In this document: positions 7,270-13,812 of the stretch, piece after piece
Layout of the letters: every line of letters begins with the position of its first letter
Numbering within the stretch: position 1 is the first letter of the stretch
DNA from: Ilumatobacteraceae bacterium
GTDB taxonomy: Bacteria > Actinomycetota > Acidimicrobiia > Acidimicrobiales > Ilumatobacteraceae
Assembly (NCBI GenBank): GCA_030727685.1
Contig: JANRBC010000130.1
Location: 1-14,632 of the forward strand
Direction: 5' to 3'
Length of the DNA stretch: 14,632 nucleotides
Program-made: the position numbers and the translations under genes
Notes under the pieces: generated by a model
Database searches by the model: none
Told to the model about the DNA's origin: nothing
What the model saw: the letters and a program-made list of their open reading frames with translations, nothing else

Positions 7270-7305
7270 GTGGCAGCGTTTAATACGAACGCGTAGTGTT
7301 CGTCT
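7270..7305 (+). promoter_or_regulatory. Candidate leaderless promoter of iolD with an overlapping inverted-repeat operator
   Basis: GTGGCA (7270-7275, four matches to the -35 consensus) and TAGTGT (7294-7299, of the TAnnnT type) are 18 bases apart. The -10 ends six bases before the iolD ATG, so the transcript would begin at or next to the start codon. No Shine-Dalgarno sequence is visible, which fits a leaderless mRNA. A perfect 6-bp inverted repeat, ACGAAC-7-GTTCGT (7285-7303), covers the -10, where a bound repressor would block transcription. Identified by eye only. The gene could also be read from the transporter operon. Confidence 0.4.
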
Positions 7306-9150
7306 ATGAAAACCATTCGCCTAACAACCGCGCAGGCGCTTGTGAAGTTTCTTGTTGCTCAAAAAATTGTGATCGATGGGCGACAAGAACAATTGTTTCC
7401 AGGAGTATTGGCGATTTTCGGTCACGGCAATGTGACGAGTCTTGGTGTCGCACTTGACGAAAACCGCAACAAAATTAAAACTTATCGCGGTCAGAACGAA
7501 CAAGGTATGGCACTTGCTGCAGTGGGTTTTGCAAAGGCTAAGCGCCGACAGCAAATTATGGTTGCGACCTCGTCGATTGGGCCAGGCGCGTTGAATATGG
7601 TGACTGCTGCAGGTGTTGCTTATGTTGACCGACTTCCAGTTTTGTTTTTGGCTGGTGACACTTTTGTTCATCGAATTCCTGATCCGGTTTTGCAACAAGC
7701 GGAGACATTTTCAGACCCATCGATAACGGTGAACGACGCTTTCAAGCCTGTGGTGCGATATTGGGATCGCATTGTTGCTCCCGAGCAACTGTTGCAATCT
7801 TTGCCCCATGCCGTGTCAACGATGCTTGACCCTGCAACTTGTGGGCCAGCATTTATAAGTTTGCCTCAAGACGTGCAAGCACAGAGTTTTGATTTTCCGG
7901 AAGTGTTTTTTGACGAAGTGGTGCACACGATATTGCGACCCCGTGCCGATGCGAGTGAACTTGAGCGTGCAATCAAGACGCTTAAACAAGCGAAACGTCC
8001 GTTGATTATTTGTGGCGGTGGGGTTCATTATTCGCTTGCCGAAAAGCAGTTAGCCGAATTTGCGACCAAGCACAATATTCCGGTTGTTGAAACTGTTGCG
8101 GGTAAGGCATCGCTGCTGGCTGCTCATCCTTTGAACGCTGGCCCAGTCGGCGTGACTGGTTGTGAGTCAGCAAATACTTTGGCTGGGCAAGCAGATGTTG
8201 TTTTGGCTCTCGGCACACGCCTGCAAGATTTCACTACGGGTTCGTGGACGATATTTAGCAACGAGCAGACAAAGTTCATCGGCGTGAACACGGCGCGGTT
8301 TGATGCTGTGAAGCATCGCTCATTGCCTGTAGTGGCTGACGTGAGCGTGACGCTTGAAGAAATGACTGTGGCTCTTGCAAATTGGCGCGCTGACGACTCG
8401 TGGTCAAAACTTGCTCAGTCAGAGGTGGCCAAGTATCACTCGTATATAGATGGCATCGCAAAAAAAGATTCAAGCAAGCTTGCGACCTATGCGCAAGTTG
8501 TAGGCGTTGCCGATCGCTTGGCCCAGGCTGGCGACTATGCGCTCACTGCTGCGGGTGGGTTTCCGGGCGAACTGAACAATGGATGGCGAGCCAAAAGTAT
8601 CGACTCGTTTGACTGCGAGTACGGGTTCTCATGTATGGGATATGAACTTTCTGGTGCATGGGGAGCCAAAATGGCGATGCCGAATCGCGAAGTGATCTCG
8701 TTCGTCGGCGATGGTTCATACATGATGATGAACAGCGATATTTATAGTTCTGTGCTTTATGGGCACAAGTTGATCGTGGTTGTCTGCGACAACGGTGGAT
8801 ACGCCGTGATAAATAGATTGCAGGTCAACCAAGGTGGTGTGCCGTTTAATAATCAGATCGTTGATTGCGACGTGCAAAATCTTGTTTACGTCGACTTTGC
8901 CAAGCATGCCGAATCAATGGGGGCGATTGCAGAAACTGTTGGCTCAATCGATGACCTAGAAGCGGCTTTCAGTCGCGCTCGCAAATCAGATCGCACTCAT
9001 GTCATCGTGATTAAGACAAGTTCAAACGACTGGACCGAGGGCGGTTCGTTCTGGGAAGTTGGCGTGCCGACAACGAGTCATCGCAAAGAAGTGCTCAAGG
9101 CAGGCGATGAAATGCGGGAAGGCAAAAAGAAACAACGAATCGGCTGGTAA
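7306..9150 (+). CDS. iolD: 3D-(3,5/4)-trihydroxycyclohexane-1,2-dione hydrolase (IolD), 614 aa
   Basis: A thiamine-diphosphate enzyme that hydrolytically opens the ring of trihydroxycyclohexanedione, the IolE product, to 5-deoxyglucuronate. The order is standard. The N-terminal Pyr domain has the typical IolD opening TIRLTTAQALV and the catalytic Glu65 in RGQNEQGMA. A central domain spans about 215-360. The C-terminal PP domain has GDGS (468-471) through DNGG (495-498), the Mg/ThDP-binding motif. The segment YEFSC-like around 439-446 (YGFSCMGYE) and the C-terminal SFWEVGVP are also characteristic. Length is usual for the family. The ATG at 7306 gives the conserved N-terminus, and no ribosome-binding site precedes it. 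A ten-base gap (including part of a weak purine stretch) leads into the SDR gene. Confidence 0.95.
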   Translation: MKTIRLTTAQALVKFLVAQKIVIDGRQEQLFPGVLAIFGHGNVTSLGVALDENRNKIKTYRGQNEQGMALAAVGFAKAKRRQQIMVATSSIGPGALNMVTAAGVAYVDRLPVLFLAGDTFVHRIPDPVLQQAETFSDPSITVNDAFKPVVRYWDRIVAPEQLLQSLPHAVSTMLDPATCGPAFISLPQDVQAQSFDFPEVFFDEVVHTILRPRADASELERAIKTLKQAKRPLIICGGGVHYSLAEKQLAEFATKHNIPVVETVAGKASLLAAHPLNAGPVGVTGCESANTLAGQADVVLALGTRLQDFTTGSWTIFSNEQTKFIGVNTARFDAVKHRSLPVVADVSVTLEEMTVALANWRADDSWSKLAQSEVAKYHSYIDGIAKKDSSKLATYAQVVGVADRLAQAGDYALTAAGGFPGELNNGWRAKSIDSFDCEYGFSCMGYELSGAWGAKMAMPNREVISFVGDGSYMMMNSDIYSSVLYGHKLIVVVCDNGGYAVINRLQVNQGGVPFNNQIVDCDVQNLVYVDFAKHAESMGAIAETVGSIDDLEAAFSRARKSDRTHVIVIKTSSNDWTEGGSFWEVGVPTTSHRKEVLKAGDEMREGKKKQRIGW

Positions 9151-9159
9151 GCAAAATTT

Positions 9160-9993
9160 ATGAGCGAATCAACACCAAGTTTTTCTAGCCTGCACGGAAA
9201 AGTGTTGTTATTGAGTGGTGCATCGCGTGGCGTTGGCGAGTGCGTGGCTCGACTGGCAGTCGAACGTGGTGCTGCGGGTTTGGCTCTCGTTGGCCGTGAC
9301 ACCAAAACGGGTGAGGCTTTGGCAAAAGAATTAACAAGTCTTGGCACCAAGACGATTTTTATCTCGGCTGATTTAGCGAAACCTGACGAGCCAGCGCGAA
9401 TAGTTGAAACAGTCGACAAAGCTTTTGGTGTCGTGCACGGTTTGCTTAATTCGGCGGCTGAGACATCGCGTGGCAGCGTCTGGAATACGACGCCTGAGAT
9501 GTTCGACACGATGATGGCGGTTAATGTGCGCGCACCCTTTATGTTGATTCAAGGTTGCGCCAAGATTATGAAGCGCGAAGGTGTTGCTGGCGCTGTTGTC
9601 AACATCGGCAGTGTTACTGGTTATGGCGGCGATGTGAATTTGACGCACTATGCGATTTCGAAAGGTGCACTGCACACATTGACCCGCAACTGTGCTTATT
9701 CGTTGATGCGCGATCGCATTCGCGTGAACTTATTGAATCCTGGTTGGATGGATACGCCTACCGAAGATGCAACTCAGCGAAAGTGGCACAACGCACAAGA
9801 TGGCTGGCTACAAAAAGCAGAAAGCGAACAGCCTCTGGGTCGATTGATAAAACCCGACGAACTTGCTCGAACAATTATGTTTTTGTTGTCGGACGAGTCT
9901 GGGCTGATGACGGGCGCAGTAATAGACTTTGACCAATCGGTGGTCGGCGCTGGCTCGCCATCTAAACCAAAATTAGGAGAAGTCTGGCCATGA
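9160..9993 (+). CDS. SDR-family NAD(P)-dependent oxidoreductase of the inositol operon, 277 aa
   Basis: Classical short-chain dehydrogenase. It has the nucleotide-binding SGASRGVG (19-26), Asp71 in the SADL adenine-contact site, NSAA (97-100) in place of the usual NNAG, Asn122 in the VNV helix, and the catalytic Ser151, Tyr164 and Lys168 (YAISK). PGWMDTP (194-200) forms the usual substrate loop. The C-terminus carries a short extra tail with GSPSKPKLGEVWP. It sits tightly between iolD and iolG and overlaps iolG by ATGA, so it almost certainly acts in the same pathway. It could oxidise another inositol isomer or reduce an inosose, but the substrate cannot be read from the sequence. Family assignment is firm and role is inferred from context. 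Confidence 0.9.
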   Translation: MSESTPSFSSLHGKVLLLSGASRGVGECVARLAVERGAAGLALVGRDTKTGEALAKELTSLGTKTIFISADLAKPDEPARIVETVDKAFGVVHGLLNSAAETSRGSVWNTTPEMFDTMMAVNVRAPFMLIQGCAKIMKREGVAGAVVNIGSVTGYGGDVNLTHYAISKGALHTLTRNCAYSLMRDRIRVNLLNPGWMDTPTEDATQRKWHNAQDGWLQKAESEQPLGRLIKPDELARTIMFLLSDESGLMTGAVIDFDQSVVGAGSPSKPKLGEVWP

Positions 9994-11012
9994 GTAGCAA
10001 CAAAAGCATTGGTATTGGCGTATTGGGCTGCGGTCGCATCGGCGTGATGCATGCCGAGTTGATTGCTCAGCGCATTGAAGGTGCCCATTTGGCTGGCGTA
10101 TATGACGTGATTAGTGAGTCAGCTCAAAAAGTAGCGACCAAATTTGGTTGTCAGCAGTTTTCTGACCCTGAGTCTTTGATGTCTTCAGCCGATGTGAACG
10201 CAATAGCGATCTGCACTTCGACTGACACACACGTTGAAGTATTGATAATGGCGTCGAAGTATAAGAAACCAGTTTTTTGTGAAAAGCCGATTTCGCTTTC
10301 GTTAACCGAAACTGATCGCGCGCTGAAAGCAATCAGCGACAGCAAAACGCCGTTGATGCTCGGCTTTAATCGACGCTACGACCCAACGCACAGGTCAGTG
10401 CGCGACAGTGTGGCTAACGGTGTGGTGGGCGATGTGCATATTGCGCGAATCACTAGTCGCGACCCGGCGCCACCACCAGTTGCATATGCAAAAGTTTCAG
10501 GCGGCATCTTCATTGATATGACGATTCACGATTTTGATATGGCTCGATATGTGGTCGGCAGCGAAATTGTCTCGGTCTATGCGACTGGTGCTGTGCGCAT
10601 CGTGCCTGAGTTTGCCGAAATCGGTGACCTAGACACTGTGGCGATCATGTTGCAGCACGCCAATGGCGCGATCACGATGATTGACAACTCGCGCCAGGCT
10701 GTTTATGGCTACGACCAACGCGTAGAAGTCTTCGGGTCAAAAGGTATGACTGCGTCAGAAAATCCATTGATGACGAGCACGATTTCAAGAAACGAAAATG
10801 GCACGCAGTTGGCAAAGATGCCGTATTTCTTCTTAGATCGCTACATACCTGCATACATCGCCGAGTGGAACGAGTTCATGGGAGTAGCAACAGGCAAGAT
10901 TCAACCAGTTGTCACTGGTGCAGATGGGCGAGCGTCGCTTGTGGCTGGGCTCGCCGCCTGGAAGTCTGTTCGCGAAGGTCGCGTTGTAAAGACCAGTGAA
11001 ATTGTTGGCTAG
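9990..11012 (+). CDS. iolG: Inositol 2-dehydrogenase (IolG), Gfo/Idh/MocA family, 340 aa
   Basis: Oxidises myo-inositol to scyllo-inosose with NAD in the first step of catabolism. The Rossmann domain starts IGIGVLGCGRIGVMHA (7-22). The family signature EKP (98-100) includes Lys99, and GFNRRYDP (125-132) follows. DMTIHDFDMARYVVG (176-190) supplies the Asp176/His180 pair that completes the catalytic site in IolG enzymes. Length is typical. The ATG overlaps the SDR stop, with AGGAG at 9976-9980 placed for initiation. IolG-like proteins can also use scyllo-inositol or chiro-inositol, and gene context makes inositol the likely class. The TAG stop lies inside a hairpin shared with the converging xylB gene. 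Confidence 0.92.
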   Translation: MSSNKSIGIGVLGCGRIGVMHAELIAQRIEGAHLAGVYDVISESAQKVATKFGCQQFSDPESLMSSADVNAIAICTSTDTHVEVLIMASKYKKPVFCEKPISLSLTETDRALKAISDSKTPLMLGFNRRYDPTHRSVRDSVANGVVGDVHIARITSRDPAPPPVAYAKVSGGIFIDMTIHDFDMARYVVGSEIVSVYATGAVRIVPEFAEIGDLDTVAIMLQHANGAITMIDNSRQAVYGYDQRVEVFGSKGMTASENPLMTSTISRNENGTQLAKMPYFFLDRYIPAYIAEWNEFMGVATGKIQPVVTGADGRASLVAGLAAWKSVREGRVVKTSEIVG

Positions 11013-11028
11013 TAAATCAACTAGCCAA
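11005..11028. terminator. Hairpin at the convergent iolG/xylB ends, probable bidirectional terminator
   Basis: TTGGCTAGT (11005-11013) pairs perfectly with ACTAGCCAA (11020-11028) around a six-base loop. Flanking AAATT and AATTT could lengthen the pairing. The iolG stop codon is inside the left arm, and the xylB stop is only six bases beyond the right arm. A clean T run after the stem is lacking on both strands, so the terminator call rests on the stem and on its position between convergent genes. Confidence 0.5.
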
Positions 11029-11033
11029 AAAAT

Positions 11034-12458
11034 TTAAACGCCGAAGTTTTTTAATCTTGCGGCAGCGAATTGCTCGCGGGTTGCAGTGCTTTGTGCAGCA
11101 GTTGCAATTGGTTGTGCTGCAATTTTTGATGATGCTTGCCAAGCGGGCCACTTGCCGGTGAGTGTTGCCGCCGCTTGACGCGCTGCGCCGAGGGCAACAA
11201 TTTCGGGTTCGTTGAGCACATGAACTTCGCGATTGATTAGATCGGCAACGATTTGGCAAACTGCTTTTGATTGCGCGCCGCCACCGAGCAAAAAGATGCG
11301 ACCGTTTGTATTGACGCCACAGTTATTGATAGCGGTCAGGCCATCTAATAAACCACAAACAACACCCTCAATGGCTGCTCGTGCGAGATCGTTGCGAGTG
11401 TGATTGCCGTTTAAGCCGACAATGGTTGCTCGCGCATTTGGAAGATTTGGCGTGCGCTCGCCGTCGAGATAAGGCAATAACACCAGGTCATTGGCGCCAC
11501 ATTCAGAACTTAGGGCGAGTTCGCCGAATTGTGGAAGATCGCAATTAAGGACACTCGCGAACTTGTCAAAAACTTTTGTCGCGTTCAAGGTGCACACAAG
11601 TGGAAGATAGGCGCCGGTTGCGTCGGCAAAACCCGCGACTGCTGCAGATGGATCATTGGTCGGTGTGGCGCTAACTGCATAAACGGTGCCCGAAGTGCCG
11701 AGCGAAATTGCGACGTCACCAGGTTGTAGCCCGATGCCGAGCGCACCTGCCATATTGTCACCCGTGCCGCAACCGACGACTGCGTCTTGCCAGGTGCCGG
11801 TTTGTTCGAGTGGTGAAGCGACGCGTGGCAGCGCAGTTGACCAGTCACGCTTTGAGTCGATTATTTTGAGAACTTCGTTGTCGTATTCGTTTGTTTTTGC
11901 CGACCAATAGCCAGTGCCTGATGCATCGCCGCGATCGGTAGTTATCTCATTAGCGCCGCCACCACGAAGTTGCCAAGAGAGATAATCGTGCGGAAGACAG
12001 ACACGCGTTGTTCGCGACCAGTTTTGTGGTTCGAGTCGTTTGATCCATGAAAGTTTGGTGACGGTGAAACTTGCGACGGGCACGCTGCCGACGTGCTCTG
12101 CCCACCAAGCTGCGCCGCGTTGATCGACGCACCACTGGGCGTCTGGCGCTGATTGGGTGTCGTTCCAAAGTTTGGCGTTGCGAACGACATTGTGTTCGCG
12201 ATCGAGCGTGACTAGGCCGTGCTGCTGGCCAGCAACCGAAATCGCGGCAAACTTTGTTTGAGCTTTGTTGGCCGTCGCGGTTTCTAGTGCGGTGTTGAAC
12301 GCCTTGAGCCACTCGTTTGGGTTGGTTTCGCTTAGCGGGGCCGCGCCAGTTTCTGGGTGTGCGGCACGACCGGTTGAAACTAATTCGCCTGAATCAAGAT
12401 CGCGGAGCTCTACTTTTGTTGACTGCGTTGATGAATCAACGCCGATAACAACCGGCAT
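11034..12458 (-). CDS. xylB: Xylulokinase (XylB), FGGY family, 474 aa
   Basis: Phosphorylates D-xylulose to xylulose 5-phosphate with ATP. The N-terminal phosphate-binding motif is GVDSSTQSTKVEL (6-18). GQQHGLV (78-84) matches the GQMHG substrate loop of xylulokinases. GTGDNMAGALG (231-241) holds the catalytic base Asp234. ISLGTSGTVY (251-260) and GGGAQSKAVCQI near residue 395 are the second-domain ATP-site motifs. Length is near the usual 480-500. It starts at ATG 12458, three bases after the xylA stop, so the two form one operon. No marked ribosome-binding site is seen and translation is likely coupled. Another FGGY pentulose kinase is possible in principle, but adjacency to xylA makes the call secure. 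Confidence 0.93.
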   Translation of the reverse strand: MPVVIGVDSSTQSTKVELRDLDSGELVSTGRAAHPETGAAPLSETNPNEWLKAFNTALETATANKAQTKFAAISVAGQQHGLVTLDREHNVVRNAKLWNDTQSAPDAQWCVDQRGAAWWAEHVGSVPVASFTVTKLSWIKRLEPQNWSRTTRVCLPHDYLSWQLRGGGANEITTDRGDASGTGYWSAKTNEYDNEVLKIIDSKRDWSTALPRVASPLEQTGTWQDAVVGCGTGDNMAGALGIGLQPGDVAISLGTSGTVYAVSATPTNDPSAAVAGFADATGAYLPLVCTLNATKVFDKFASVLNCDLPQFGELALSSECGANDLVLLPYLDGERTPNLPNARATIVGLNGNHTRNDLARAAIEGVVCGLLDGLTAINNCGVNTNGRIFLLGGGAQSKAVCQIVADLINREVHVLNEPEIVALGAARQAAATLTGKWPAWQASSKIAAQPIATAAQSTATREQFAAARLKNFGV

Positions 12459-12461
12459 TGG

Positions 12462-13631
12462 TTATCTGACGCCGAGTAGCAGTTCTGTGACGAGTTGGTC
12501 GAGGCGCTCGTGAGCGTAACCACGTTCGCCGAGGGCTTTGACGTCGAATGTGCCGGTGCGCAAAGTGTGAAGTGCGTCTGCGCCGAAACCATCAGGTGAT
12601 GTTGGTTCGGCGAGTTTGTCGAACATTGCTGCTTTGAGCGCCGCTTGAATTTCTTTGTCTTGTTTGAACTGGCGCGACTTCTCGGCCAAGATCAAATAGG
12701 TGCGCATGCAACCACGAGCGAAGTCCCAAACACCTTCGGCATTTTCGGTGCGGTAGGCGTGGGCATCGAAGTGCAACATGCCGTCCCACTTTGAATCTTC
12801 GAGAAGTTTGACGAGGTAGAACGCATCGCGGATGCCTTCGCTGCCAAATCTGAAGTCTTGGTCGAACTTGCCAATGCGTTGTGCGTTGAGGTCGATGTGA
12901 AACAACTTGTCGTGCCACAAAGTTTGCGCAACTGCATGTGTGAAGTTGAGGCCACTCATTGTTTCGTGGGCGAACTCTGGGTTGAGGCCGACCATTTCTG
13001 GCCATTGCAGTTCGTTGATGAACGCGATTGCATGACCAACCGTTGGCAAGAACATGTCACCGCGTGGCTCGTTTGGTTTTGGTTCGAGCGCGAACTTTAA
13101 GTCATAGCCACGGTCTTTGGCGTATGCACAACAAATGTTGACTGCTTCTGCATAGCGATCAAGTGCTGTGCGAACATCTTTGGCTGCTTCACATTCGAGA
13201 CCTTCGCGACCGCCCCACATGACGTAGACCTTGGCGCCGAGTGACACACCCATGTCGATTGACTCCATTGTTTTTTTGATTGCGTAGCGACGAACTACCG
13301 GATCGTTGGCCGTGAAGGCGCCTTCTTTGAACACGGGCTGACCAAAAAGATTTGTTGTTGCCATCGGAACTTTGATGCCAGTTTTGTCGAGTGCTTGACG
13401 AAATCGTTTGAGTGCAGTTTCGCGTTCGGCTGGTGATGCACCGAATGGAACGAGGTCGTCGTCGTGAAAGTTGACGCCGTATGCACCGAGTTCGGCGAGA
13501 CGGTGAACCGAGTCAACTGGGTCGAGTGCGGGGCGAGTTTCTAATCCGAATGGGTCGCGACCCATGTTGCCAACGGTCCAAAGACCAAAGGTGAAGCGAT
13601 GTTCGGGTTTGGGTGTGTAGGCGTCAGACAT
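12462..13631 (-). CDS. xylA: Xylose isomerase (XylA), class I, 389 aa
   Basis: Interconverts D-xylose and D-xylulose, using two divalent metal ions in a TIM barrel. The protein lines up with Streptomyces-type xylose isomerases at a constant offset of two residues. It has His56 and Asp59 in FHDDDL, Glu183 and Lys185 in EPKPNEPRGD, Glu219 and His222 in NPEFAHE, Asp247 in HIDLN, Asp257 and Asp259 in FDQD, and Asp289 in HFDAH. All metal and catalytic residues are therefore kept. The length of 389 is that of the short class I enzymes of actinobacteria. The ATG at 13631 starts directly downstream of a promoter-like sequence without a Shine-Dalgarno site, suggesting a leaderless mRNA. It is followed at once by xylB. 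Confidence 0.97.
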   Translation of the reverse strand: MSDAYTPKPEHRFTFGLWTVGNMGRDPFGLETRPALDPVDSVHRLAELGAYGVNFHDDDLVPFGASPAERETALKRFRQALDKTGIKVPMATTNLFGQPVFKEGAFTANDPVVRRYAIKKTMESIDMGVSLGAKVYVMWGGREGLECEAAKDVRTALDRYAEAVNICCAYAKDRGYDLKFALEPKPNEPRGDMFLPTVGHAIAFINELQWPEMVGLNPEFAHETMSGLNFTHAVAQTLWHDKLFHIDLNAQRIGKFDQDFRFGSEGIRDAFYLVKLLEDSKWDGMLHFDAHAYRTENAEGVWDFARGCMRTYLILAEKSRQFKQDKEIQAALKAAMFDKLAEPTSPDGFGADALHTLRTGTFDVKALGERGYAHERLDQLVTELLLGVR

Positions 13632-13638
13632 GTTTGAA

Positions 13639-13668
13639 ATGCTAGTTCTAATTCGTATTGGCTCTCAA
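13639..13668 (-). promoter_or_regulatory. Leaderless promoter of xylAB
   Basis: On the minus strand TTGAGA (13663-13668, five of six -35 matches) and TAGCAT (13639-13644, four of six -10 matches) are 18 bases apart. The -10 ends seven bases before the xylA ATG, which places the transcription start on the A of the start codon. No ribosome-binding site is seen in between. Positions and spacing are read directly from the sequence, and activity is inferred. Confidence 0.55.
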
Positions 13669-13698
13669 TGCGGTTAGAGTAAACAAGCCTTTTACCTT

Positions 13699-13773
13699 CC
13701 GGGGTAGCTCAGTTGGCAGAGCAACGGACTGTTAATCCGTGTGTCGTGGGTTCGACCCCCACCCCCGGAGCCA
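13699..13773 (+). tRNA. tRNA-Asn (anticodon GTT)
   Basis: A full cloverleaf is readable. The acceptor TCCGGGG pairs with CCCCGGA, the anticodon stem ACGGA/TCCGT encloses the loop CTGTTAA with anticodon GTT at 13732-13734, and the T arm is GTGGG-TTCGACC-CCCAC. The discriminator base is G and the CCA end is encoded. The gene is divergent from xylA and stands 39 bases ahead of the amine oxidase gene. TAGAGT at 13675-13680 could be its -10 box. No duplicated 3' end of the tRNA, as left by an integrated element, was noticed in the window. Confidence 0.96.
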
Positions 13774-13812
13774 TATTTTGAGTTTTAATCCGGGCGATTT
13801 TGTGGAGGCGAG

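Noticed and set aside
7321..7698. 125-codon open frame on the minus strand opposite the iolD start
   Set aside because: It is opposite the conserved ThDP-binding N-terminus, and its composition is not protein-like.
9078..9509. 143-codon open frame on the minus strand across the iolD/SDR junction
   Set aside because: It runs opposite the C-terminus of IolD and the conserved SDR nucleotide-binding motif, with no start signal or domain of its own.
13699..13773. tRNA-Asn as an attachment site of an integrated element
   Set aside because: No integrase gene and no second copy of the tRNA 3' end were noticed in the window; flanking genes are metabolic.
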